Position numbers and translations under genes: made by a program. Of a stretch of 35,177 bases of DNA, positions 27,852-35,177 are shown in pieces. Each line of letters opens with the position of its first letter. Within the stretch, counting starts at the first letter, position 1. Location: contig JWZX01002947.1 of the NCBI GenBank assembly GCA_001275005.1, forward strand, positions 1-35,177, in the 5' to 3' direction. The stretch is from Chrysochromulina tobinii. Lineage: Eukaryota > Haptophyta > Prymnesiales > Chrysochromulinaceae. Under the pieces are notes generated by a model. That model searched no databases. It worked only from the letters and a program-made list of their open reading frames with translations, and had not been told where the DNA came from.

Positions 27852-30170
27852 ATGGCCCTGGCTGTAGCTGCGGATAACCCGTCGGAGGAGATCGTTGGCT
27901 ATGCTGCGCTACCTTCGTGCGCTGCCGCCGGCTCCTCGTCGGCTGTTGCAACTGGTGATCGGTCCCGTGCTGCCATCGTTGCAGCAAATGTGCGAACAGC
28001 AGCAGCAGCGGAGCGCTGCAGTGAAGCAGCCGCCGAACGAGCCGCAAGAGCTCGGGAAGTAGTTGCACAGGCATCGTCTGGCATGGGTGCTAGCAGCACG
28101 CTTCCGAGCCGAAAGAGTTGCTGCTCAGCCAGCATAGCAAAGCCACAAGGAGGCTGCCGAAACGCCCCGCCAATGTCAGCAGAGCGACTGATCGCCGCTG
28201 GCTTCTCCCGCATGGCTTGGATGGACGAGATGGTGCTCAAACCGGTTCTTCCTCAGGGCCAGAGCACAAGGCCACCGAGAAAGACTTTGGAGAACCGCGC
28301 ATCAACCCTACTGCAGAGGCCGCCTTTGATGATGAAGCAGCTGACGATGAAGCAGCCATCGAAGAAGCAGCTGAAGGTGGCGGCTCCGCCCCCTGCACCA
28401 GCGGCGGCGGCTGTTATCGAGGCGAAGATCGAGGAGGTTTCTGGTTGGATCAAGAGCTTTTTCAGTAGCGGTTCGCAGCCTGTCTTGGCAGGCGCCACTT
28501 CCGCTGCTGCACCCGCTCTAGCGGCTGGAGCTGCTCCAGCATCAGCTGGCAAAGGACAGCGAGGAGATAATGAGAGCGGTGCTCCCATTGATCCGGCCCT
28601 TTCCGCGACTTCTATTCGGAACAAGGCAGCCAAATGGCAGAAGGCGACCAATGCACCCCTTGGGCCTCTTGCACCATGGACCCTGCGAGAGCACTTCAAA
28701 TTCGGCGGCGGGAAGCGTGTCATCGACTTCTTTCGTTCAATGGACGCGGACGGCTCTGGGGAGGTCACAATCAAGGAGTTTGGCCCGTTCGTGAAGTTCG
28801 TTGGCTTCACGGAAGCAACGGATGACGAGATCGCGGAGACGTTCAAAGCCTTGGACGTAGATGGCTCAGGCAGAATTCCGTACGTCGAACTCGACAAGAA
28901 GCTTCGCGAAAAGCCGCCCAAGCGCGAGCCGACGCCCAAGCCTCCACTTTCTCCTGAAGTACTCATCAAGAAGGAAATCGTCCATGGTGTCTGGCCCGCT
29001 CCGCCGCCGCCTCCAGCTCACACAACGTGGAGGCCGCGCGAATACGACAGTCGCTATTTAGCCACGACGCAAGAGGATCCGCGCTACACGCTCGGACGAG
29101 AGAGGCCATCGTGGGGGCTTCATGTCCCCTCACGCCACGTTCACGAGGCGTACTCGGATGATGAGCCGTTCGTGATGGCGGATGGCACGTCGGTAGCAAC
29201 GGGCGAGCTCGACGAACGGCTGTTAAAGCAATCTCAGTTGGTGGTACAAAGGCCACGTGGAGGGGGAGACAGCACGTACGCTGAGGAGTTTGCTGCCGCG
29301 AAGATTGCCGAGCGAAATCCGAGCTCAAGCAGTCCCGGCCAGCCCAGACATGCCGATCCCATCAAGCCAGGCCTGGGCCGATGGGCGGAGCGTCTCATGT
29401 CAGAGCGTGTGGGGTGGGTGCCTGAACCACTCAATGGCACACCAGTTGACGTGCCACACTCTTTCAAGGCTGCGGCTGCCGATGAGGTGTTGCTACGTGT
29501 CAAGGAGCTCAAGGCTCGTCAGACGCGCCTCGAGGCCAAACGGCGAGCAAACGACGCGAGAAAGGGCCGGGCTCGAACGGCGTCTCCACAGCCGACCCCT
29601 GCGCCCACGCCGACCGCTGCGCCCGCGCCACCCCCTGGTGCGATGGTGGTTGCGGGAGGAATCCAGATTTCTTCAACACTCATGAGCTGGGTGCCTGATC
29701 CACTCGTAGTCCCGAGTCCATTCCACGCTGTGCCAATAGACATGTTGCCGGCGCCTACAGACGGCGTGCCACCTCCAGATGCCCCAAAGACCCCCAAAGC
29801 TGGAGCGGCTTTGACGTTGCGCGCCGACGGAAAGATGGACCTACCGGCACCGCCCGACTTGCGCCCGGACCTGCGGCACCGTTCCAACTCGCCAAGTTCC
29901 GCCCGCTCGGCTAAGGCTTCGTCAGCACGCGGACCAACCGCCTTTCACGCAGCGCCTGTCTTCCAAGGCCCTCTAGGCCACCCGCGTGGGTCACCGTCAG
30001 GAGCTACTCCGCGTTCGCCCAGCCCTGGAGGCAGTGCACGTGCTGGCACAGCTCGTAGCAAATCCGACAGCGGCCCAAGTCCACGAAGCTCGAGGGTTAG
30101 CAAAACCAGTGCTAGGGACAGCAAAGGGGTGGACAAAGCCGCATTCCGAGCGTCTCTCGGATTCTCGTGA
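27852..30170 (+). CDS. EF-hand pair protein with long disordered regions
   Basis: A 772-residue single-exon frame from an ATG at 27852. An EF-hand pair lies at about residues 290-355. Loop 1 is D298-A-D-G-S-G-E-V-T-I-K-E309 and loop 2 is D335-V-D-G-S-G-R-I-P-Y-V-E346. Both have the acidic residues at positions 1, 3 and 12 needed to bind calcium. The N-terminal 200 residues are Ala/Ser-rich with a basic stretch (KQLTMKQPSKKQLK). After the EF-hands come a conserved-looking segment (WRPREYDSRYLATTQEDPRY, GRERPSWGLHVPS, RWAERLMSERVGWVPEPLNG) and a Lys/Arg-rich helix (VLLRVKELKARQTRLEAKRR). A long Pro/Ser-rich tail completes the protein. It is likely a calcium-responsive scaffold, but the segment after the EF-hands was not recognised. 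A repeated W-V-P-[DE]-P-L motif (GWVPEPLNG and SWVPDPLVV) is notable and may mark a duplicated element. Confidence 0.8.
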   Translation: MALAVAADNPSEEIVGYAALPSCAAAGSSSAVATGDRSRAAIVAANVRTAAAAERCSEAAAERAARAREVVAQASSGMGASSTLPSRKSCCSASIAKPQGGCRNAPPMSAERLIAAGFSRMAWMDEMVLKPVLPQGQSTRPPRKTLENRASTLLQRPPLMMKQLTMKQPSKKQLKVAAPPPAPAAAAVIEAKIEEVSGWIKSFFSSGSQPVLAGATSAAAPALAAGAAPASAGKGQRGDNESGAPIDPALSATSIRNKAAKWQKATNAPLGPLAPWTLREHFKFGGGKRVIDFFRSMDADGSGEVTIKEFGPFVKFVGFTEATDDEIAETFKALDVDGSGRIPYVELDKKLREKPPKREPTPKPPLSPEVLIKKEIVHGVWPAPPPPPAHTTWRPREYDSRYLATTQEDPRYTLGRERPSWGLHVPSRHVHEAYSDDEPFVMADGTSVATGELDERLLKQSQLVVQRPRGGGDSTYAEEFAAAKIAERNPSSSSPGQPRHADPIKPGLGRWAERLMSERVGWVPEPLNGTPVDVPHSFKAAAADEVLLRVKELKARQTRLEAKRRANDARKGRARTASPQPTPAPTPTAAPAPPPGAMVVAGGIQISSTLMSWVPDPLVVPSPFHAVPIDMLPAPTDGVPPPDAPKTPKAGAALTLRADGKMDLPAPPDLRPDLRHRSNSPSSARSAKASSARGPTAFHAAPVFQGPLGHPRGSPSGATPRSPSPGGSARAGTARSKSDSGPSPRSSRVSKTSARDSKGVDKAAFRASLGFS

Positions 30171-30784
30171 GAGACACGGCGCCATCCACCAGCGACGACC
30201 AGGAGCCACGCAGGACCACGCATTGCATGGAGAGACACATAGTTACCCCGATGTTGTGATAGTCGAGCGAGGAGTCCGCGTGCGTGCATAGGTGTGAGCA
30301 CGAAAGTAACGGTCTCGTACATTATAGCTTAATACACGTACGAATCTGGATTATGGTGAGGTTGAATTCTCATTCGCCTGGTACAAGACCGACACGATAC
30401 TCTCGACAGTTAGCCTTAGTTTCCGGGACACCCATCACCCTCGGGCCACCGCCGCCGGACGGGCGGTTCGCGCGGGAGAGCGGTTCCAACCGTGATCCGG
30501 CGGCGCCGTACGCGTATATTCCGTATAGACGCGGAGAACGCACAATTCGATTGTACACGACAAATTCGATCCGCTCGTGGATTGAACTTGAGGAGGAGGT
30601 TGCATGCTCACCGCGCAGCGCGCCCGACCCGGCGGCGGCGGGGTAGTACGTATGCAGTAGGAACGAAGTCAATAATATAATCGAAGTGTTCGTAGTTATC
30701 TTCGATTTCCTGCGCCATGCAGCATCATATCTTCTAAGAGGTCGCCCTTCAGACGACCTTTCAGTTCGACCTCATCTTCCGAGA
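30171..30784. other. Convergent intergenic region
   Basis: About 610 bases between the stop codons of the EF-hand gene (plus) and the PH-domain gene (minus). Several short open frames occur on both strands and none has a recognisable domain. AT-rich patches at about 30300-30400 and 30640-30700 are consistent with 3' untranslated regions. Confidence 0.5.
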
Positions 30785-31864
30785 TCAGCTCCATGCCGTT
30801 GAGACTCGCTGCCGGATCGCTTCGAGCCCTACAGGGTGAGGCTCTAATTTGACGATTTCTTCCACAGCTCCATCGGTGGCGTCGAGTTCTCGAGTTGCGC
30901 GCTCGGCGCGACGACCGCCTATGCGCGCATCTTCATCTTCTCGGCCAGCGCGCTCGGCACGACGGCCGCCTAGGTGGGCACCTTCATCTTCTCGGCCAGC
31001 GAGACCAGCGAAACGCTCACTTGCAGGCGCCGTCTCCTCGAGGACGGAGCCGCCCCCTGAAGGTTCGTCAATAGGCTCGTCATCCCGCCGCGCCGAGGAA
31101 TGCGCGTCTCGTCGGGGATGCGTAGGCGGCGGCGGCGGCGCGTTCGGCAGCAGCGGCGGCGGCGCGTCCGGCAGCTGCGCGTCCGGCAGCTGCACGCCCG
31201 GCAGCTGCACGTTCGGCAGGGGCAGAGGCGCTCTCGGCAGCGGAAAGCCGCCGCCGCCGCCGCCGCTGCCACCGCCGCTGTCACTGCTGCCGCTGCCGAA
31301 CACGCCGCCGCCGCTGACTGCCACCGATTGCTGCCATGGCGTCGGGTAGCGTAAGGTGCCACCCGTCAGGCCGGTGCCGTATGAGGGCGATGGCGGCATA
31401 CTCCTGCTCGCCGCCGTCTTGGAGTTGATCGCGACGACCACGCCCATCCCCTGCAGTTCTTGTGTGCGGCGCTCAGTCCAATACACGATGCGCGCCCTGA
31501 GGCCATCCACCCACCTCATGCGCTCCCTCTCGCTCGAGCAGTGCAGCACCACTCGCATGGGCGCCTGCGTGACGCGGAAGCAGTGCAGCAAGCCGGCCGA
31601 ATCCTGGTCAGTCGGAGACAGCGGCGCAACCTCGGAGAGGTCGCTCATCGAGAAGACGATATCTCCCTCCTTGCCCTTCTTCTTCGAGATGTGCATGCGG
31701 CCCTTGTCATCACATACACGCACGTATCGTTGACCCCACTCATTGCCCCAGAAGTCCGTGCCCTTCTGGTGCTTCTTCTGCATCTTGCCCTCGAGCGGCA
31801 CGTTGAGGATGTCTGTCTCCTCGGAGGTCCGTTGATGCAATCGTGGCGACTCTTTGGCGTGCAT
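30785..31864 (-). CDS. PH-domain protein with a Pro/Gly-rich tail
   Basis: The start is the ATG at 31864, giving 359 residues. The frame is open for another 135 codons upstream but reaches only a TTG, and that part is Arg/Gly-rich, so it was left out. Residues about 22-135 are a pleckstrin homology domain: LEGKMQKKHQKGTDFWGNEW at the first strands, then RYVRVCDDKGRMHISKKKG, and the C-terminal helix ERERMRWVDGLRARIVYW with the conserved Trp. By family it binds phosphoinositides or proteins at membranes. The basic KKHQK and KKKGK loops favour lipid binding. The tail has poly-Gly, repeats of QLPGVQLPDAQLPDA and a duplicated GREDE..GGRRAERA module. An upstream exon remains possible because SVRKLQVTALYLRSDV just before the ATG is unlike the preceding GC-rich DNA. 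Confidence 0.75.
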   Translation of the reverse strand: MHAKESPRLHQRTSEETDILNVPLEGKMQKKHQKGTDFWGNEWGQRYVRVCDDKGRMHISKKKGKEGDIVFSMSDLSEVAPLSPTDQDSAGLLHCFRVTQAPMRVVLHCSSERERMRWVDGLRARIVYWTERRTQELQGMGVVVAINSKTAASRSMPPSPSYGTGLTGGTLRYPTPWQQSVAVSGGGVFGSGSSDSGGGSGGGGGGFPLPRAPLPLPNVQLPGVQLPDAQLPDAPPPLLPNAPPPPPTHPRRDAHSSARRDDEPIDEPSGGGSVLEETAPASERFAGLAGREDEGAHLGGRRAERAGREDEDARIGGRRAERATRELDATDGAVEEIVKLEPHPVGLEAIRQRVSTAWS

Positions 31865-33098
31865 CGTGACGTCCGATCGCAAATACAAGGCTGTAACCTG
31901 CAGCTTTCGCACAGAGCCAAGGGCTGAACGTTCCGTCCCAGCCAGCCCCTTGCCCAGACGGAAGCCGTTTTTGGGTTTCTGATCGTCAAGGAGTCTGTTT
32001 TCGGAAACTCGTGAAGTCGTACGGAAAACAGACTCCTCTTCTTCACCTCCGCGCGCCCCGGGGGCGTCCCGCGCGCGCGACGTGAAAACGTTAGGTTGCC
32101 CCCCGCCCCCCGAAGCCCCGATCCGCGAGGGAGGTCCCTGCCTCGGGCGGACGCGCTGACCCGGCGACCCGCAACGGGACGCCCGCCACGCGCCACCCTC
32201 CAGAGTACTCTCCACCCAGGTGCCGCGGCGCGGGGGCGGGGCGCGCGGGCCAAGCTCGACCCCGGTCAAATCTCAAAACCGGCCGATGTCAACGCGGAGG
32301 GCCCGAGGCGAGGGGTCTCCGAACGACCGAAGCAGCAACTCCGAACTCGAGTACCGTACGCTCCGACGAAGACGATATTTGTAATATGAAATTAATTTTC
32401 AAGAATATCGGAGACGAGCGGCCTCACGCCTTAACGAGAGAGCCTCAGAGCCCTTGCTCAGAAGCCATCAGCATGTCGGCGTTTAGTCGGCGTAATGTCG
32501 GCCGGGCATGTCGCATGTGCGACGGAGAGCACGCGCCTCCGCACGCACGGACACAAGACGCGCACGCACAAACGCGCTCATGATTCTCTAACAACAGTCA
32601 ACACACGGGCACACAGTTGTGGGATAAATGGTGACTCCCCCGCACCAGCCCACGAACGAACTGAACGGGGTGTGACTGTACGAACGCTCGCCATGCGAGG
32701 CGCCTATCTCAGAGTACTGCGCGGATAGGGCGCGGCGCGCGGCAGGGGGACGCGTGGAGGGAGGGCGATGGAGGTGCCCATCACGACGCGAGCCCAATTA
32801 GGAGACGTGTTCCCTCAACTTGACACAAGCTGATGGAGGGGATTATGGTGTGTGCGGTGGGTCCGACCGCTCTGATCCGACTGGAGGCCACGCTGGGCAC
32901 GAGGCGAGGGCACAAGGCGAGAGTGGACTGCGGTGGGGCCAAGCGGGGGGGGGGCATGCCCCGAGGGCGGCGCCCCTCACGAGCGCCCCCTCAGCCTCGT
33001 ACGCTCGCGTCCTCACGAGCGCCCCCTCAGCCTCGCACGCTCGCGTCCTCACGAGCGCCCCCTCAGCCTCGTACGCTCGCGTCCTCACGAGCGCCCCC
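31865..33098. other. 1.2-kb gap with a hairpin and the edge of a minisatellite
   Basis: No gene is supported. It holds a 14-bp hairpin at 31989-32037, a very GC-rich segment (32040-32260), an AT-rich dip near 32380-32405 and most of the 36-base tandem repeat that begins at 32977. It separates the PH and MAPK15-like genes, both on the minus strand. Confidence 0.5.
31989..32037. other. 14-bp perfect inverted repeat
   Basis: AGGAGTCTGTTTTC (31989-32002) and GAAAACAGACTCCT (32024-32037) are exact reverse complements around a 21-base loop. They lie 125 bases upstream of the PH-domain gene start, so they may be in its 5' leader, where an RNA hairpin would form. Confidence 0.85.
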
Positions 33099-33125
33099 TC
33101 AGCCTCGTACGCTCGCGTCCTCACG
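32977..33125. repeat. 36-bp minisatellite, four copies
   Basis: Four tandem copies of a 36-base unit starting CTCACGAGCGCCCCCTCAGC and ending TCGCGTC are nearly identical, with one C/T difference. The last copy overlaps the 3' end and stop codon of the MAPK15-like gene (minus strand). If the intron of that gene is retained, the repeat is read as RTRAYEAEGALV units. Confidence 0.95.
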
Positions 33126-34384
33126 ATGGCCGTGGGCCGACGCTGTGCGACGGTGGGAGGTCTGTTCGGCGCCGCGCCCGGCCGCCCGCTTTGCTTGGTC
33201 AATCTCCTTGTACAGGAAGTCGCGGTACCTGAGGAGAGAGGCAAGGAGAGGCGCTCAGCGATGCACTCATCGGTACTCGGTTCGGCCATCAGGTGGGCGA
33301 TCATATGCAATCCATGAATGAACATGGGCAATGAAGTAGCGTACATGCTCGTATTCTTCTTCTCATTGTCGTCGATGGGCACCTGAACGCATTTGGCCGC
33401 CTTGCGCTCGACTGCGGGGTCGTGGAACTGGGCGACGTATCGGTGCTCGAGCGCCTGCTCGGCCGTCAGCCGATCATCAGGGTTGAAGCGCAGCAGCTGC
33501 ATCATCAAGTCGATTGCGTCGTCGCTCGTGTCGGCGGGCAGCTTGCGCCGCCAGCGCTCCCGCGCGTCTTCGTCACTCGCGGCCGAGGGCATGCCCTGCA
33601 CTTGCTCGCATAGGGACGGCGCGTACTGGCTCACCTTGGCGATCGCCGCCGCGTCCGGCTTGCCGACGAGCTCCATCACTTTCTCGAGTTGATTCATAGT
33701 TGAGGATCCGGGGAACACGGGCTTGCCCAGGATCATCTCGCCCAAAATACAGCCGACCGACCACATGTCGACGCCAAACGTGTAGCGGCTCGAGCCGAGC
33801 AGGATCTCGGGCGCACGGTACCACCTTGTCGCCACGTAGTCCGTCAGCGGCTGCGGAGGGTCAGTCGAATCCAGCATGGCTCCCGTCGCGGGCGATGCGC
33901 GCAGCGAGCGCGCGAGCCCAAAGTCGGCCACCTTCATCAGGCAGTCCGAGTTGAGGAGGAGATTGGACGGCTTCATGTCGCGGTGAAGGAGCTCGGCCGA
34001 GTGCATGTACTTGAGGGCCTTTAGCGACTGCCACAGAATGTACTGCTTATGAATCTCCTGCAGGATGTTGGCACGGATGGCCGCGTGCAGGTCCGTCTCC
34101 ATGTACTCGAAGATGAGGTAGATGTCGCGGTCATTGTCGGCCTTGAGCACGCTGTGCAGCCGAATGATGTGCTCGTGACTGCTCATCTCGCGAAGCAAGT
34201 GGATCTCGCGAAAGGTCCGCTGCGCGTCCGTCGCATTCTGGAAGGCGTCAAAGATCTTCTTGAGTGCGACGACCTCCTTGGTCTGCTTCGACTGTGCTCT
34301 CCAGACGATGCCGTAGGCGCCCTTGCCGAGCTTCTGCAGGATGTCGTACTTGCGCAGCACATGCCGGTCTATCTCCTCCGACAT
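33099..34384 (-). CDS. MAPK15: ERK7/MAPK15-like MAP kinase with a TDY activation loop (two exons)
   Basis: Exons 34384-33345 and 33228-33099 join in phase 2 to give 389 residues. The intron (116 bases) is GT-AG. Splicing produces KKNTSMYRDFLYKEIDQAKR, as in ERK7/ERK8. Without splicing the frame runs on to 32843 with an unrelated tail. The kinase has GKGAYGIV, K42 in VALKK, HRDMKPSN (D136), DFG (154-156), the lip motif T181-D-Y183 and ATRWYRAPE. Features typical of ERK7 are the N-terminal DRHVLRKYDILQKLGKGAYG, KKIFDAFQNATDAQRTFREI, and MHSAELLHRDMKPSNLLLNS. ERK7 members usually carry TEY, so TDY is unusual and resembles the TDY class of plant MAPKs. ERK7 kinases work at basal bodies and cilia and are largely self-activating. 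The start lies 307 bases from the divergent gene on its right. Confidence 0.9.
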
Positions 34385-34691
34385 TTGGTGATAGGGAGGG
34401 AGCCTCGGCGCGGTGGTAGTCAAGCGCTCAAAGCGCACTCAGGTCCAAAAAGAGGGGCCTTTCCCCACAAACTGCCACACATCGCGTCGTCTTGGGCTCT
34501 CCACTTAATCGTAGACGCCCCGTCGGTTACAACTCCGTCCATTCGTGCATGGAGGTTCCCGTCGACTGTTCCCGTGCATGGTGGATCGCGCGTCGTTTTG
34601 AGCTGCTCAACGTGTGACCTCAAATGCGGCCCTCCACAGATCCCTCCACACTGCTCACGGCGTCTATGGGCGCGAAGGAGGCGCTGTGGAC
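34385..34691. other. Divergent promoter region
   Basis: 307 bases between two genes read in opposite directions. It includes a CGTGCATGG word repeated near 34545 and 34572. No clear TATA box or RNA gene was seen. Confidence 0.45.
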
Positions 34692-35177
34692 ATGTCTCTC
34701 CCCTCTCTCCCTACTTGCAACTCATGCGACAACGGCGGCGCGTGTGGCATGTGCCTGATGCTTCTCTCTCCGGCGCTCTGCCCCAACCAAACGGTCTCGT
34801 CGGCGCTCCCCAAGTGCTCCATCTCGTCCTACCAACCGAGTGTTCACGAACCGTTCTGCGAGGGCACCGGCTACTGCGGCACAGACAACCAGGCCAACAC
34901 ATGCGCTGGCCTTTACGAGGTCTACCGCTGGGTGCACTGCAACTTTGTGCCGCCGTCGCCTCCGTTTCCACCTCTCCCTCCACCATCACCTCCCTTGGCA
35001 CCTTCTCCGCCGTCGTTGCCGCCGCGCTCGCCGCCCTCACCACCCTCTCCCCCCTCGCCGCCTTCGCCTCCCTATTCTCCGCCGCCCTCGCCTCCGCCCT
35101 CGCCGCCGCCGCCTTCTCCATCGCCCTCCCCTCCGCCTCATCAGCCTCCGTCTCCACCATTGCCCTCGCCACCGCCG
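34692..35177 (+). CDS. Cys-rich, SPP-rich extracellular protein (3' end beyond the window)
   Basis: An open frame of 162 codons from an ATG at 34692 runs off the right edge. It begins MSLPSLPTCNSCDNGGACGM and continues with a Cys-rich stretch: CPNQTVSSALPKCSISS, EPFCEGTGYCGTDNQANTCA and LYEVYRWVHC. About 10 cysteines fall within 80 residues. From about residue 85 the protein becomes a long proline-rich run of SPP, SPPPSPPP and related units, like the hydroxyproline-rich shafts of pherophorin and extensin proteins in algae. This suggests a secreted or surface glycoprotein. No hydrophobic signal peptide is visible at the chosen ATG, so an upstream exon or a different start is possible. The frame is also open a few codons upstream (YGREGGAVDM). 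Confidence 0.65.
   Translation, partial: MSLPSLPTCNSCDNGGACGMCLMLLSPALCPNQTVSSALPKCSISSYQPSVHEPFCEGTGYCGTDNQANTCAGLYEVYRWVHCNFVPPSPPFPPLPPPSPPLAPSPPSLPPRSPPSPPSPPSPPSPPYSPPPSPPPSPPPPSPSPSPPPHQPPSPPLPSPPP

Noticed and set aside
32040-32300. Very GC-rich stretch as a possible rRNA fragment or upstream exon of the PH gene
   Set aside because: No universal rRNA core word was recognised. The frame upstream of 31864 lacks an ATG and has only Arg/Gly-rich sequence.
32843-33344. The unspliced C terminus as the main MAPK15-like product
   Set aside because: Splicing of 33229-33344 gives YRDFLYKEID, which is conserved in the ERK7 family, whereas the unspliced tail is unrelated and repeat-coded.
34711-35172. 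153-codon minus-strand frame at the right edge
   Set aside because: It is the complement of Ser-Pro-Pro codons (Glu/Ala/Arg-rich shadow). The plus-strand frame has an ordered Cys-rich domain followed by a typical SPP shaft.

Overview
The window looks like nuclear DNA of a GC-rich alga with a red-derived secondary plastid, most likely a haptophyte (Chrysochromulina, Prymnesium or Emiliania-like). Three things point there: spliced eukaryotic genes with GT-AG introns of about 65-250 bases, a plastid-directed HAD protein whose leader has a hydrophobic segment followed by an SGFAP motif, and Ser-Pro-Pro-rich cell-surface proteins. The taxon is inferred from these traits and not from a species-specific marker.

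Layout, left to right. 343-1803 (+): thioredoxin fused to an NMN adenylyltransferase-like domain. 1804-3954: repeat-rich gap with CTCGACAG repeats, degenerate telomere-like GGGTTAGGG, and GC-rich repeats. 3955-5543 (+): three-exon membrane-anchored SAM methyltransferase. 5544-7148: gap with hairpins and an array of TGTGAAATCACA-type palindromes. 7149-9416 (+): RING/IBR-like plus armadillo protein, then in the same frame a Cys/His motif and a poly(A)-binding-protein C-terminal MLLE domain, separated only by two TAG codons. 9885-14726 (-): three-exon protein kinase with IQ motifs and a very long Pro/Gln/Ala-rich tail. 15264-15874 (-): small TPR protein. 16123-17259 (+): protein phosphatase 4 catalytic subunit. 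17815-21074 (+): seven-exon cGMP-dependent protein kinase with an acylation-type N terminus. 21887-26007 (+): four-exon beta-propeller/transmembrane protein with a long low-complexity tail. 26722-27513 (+): plastid-targeted HAD phosphatase. 27852-30170 (+): EF-hand protein. 30785-31864 (-): PH-domain protein. 33099-34384 (-): ERK7/MAPK15-like kinase with a TDY loop. 34692 to the end (+): secreted Cys-rich, SPP-rich protein cut by the window edge.

Many genes belong to signalling families (three kinases, a PPP phosphatase, EF-hand, PH, an E3-like RING-ARM protein). Nothing shows that they form one pathway, and the arrangement may be chance.

The most unusual signal is in the introns. In several unrelated genes the intron is bounded by, or contains, a direct copy of the exon junction, so that the intron length equals the repeat offset (71, 73 and 65 bases in the clearest cases). 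The intron bodies are filled with TGATTGC-type repeats and often end in CTCATCAG. This fits recent intron gain or growth by tandem duplication of exonic AG|GT sites.
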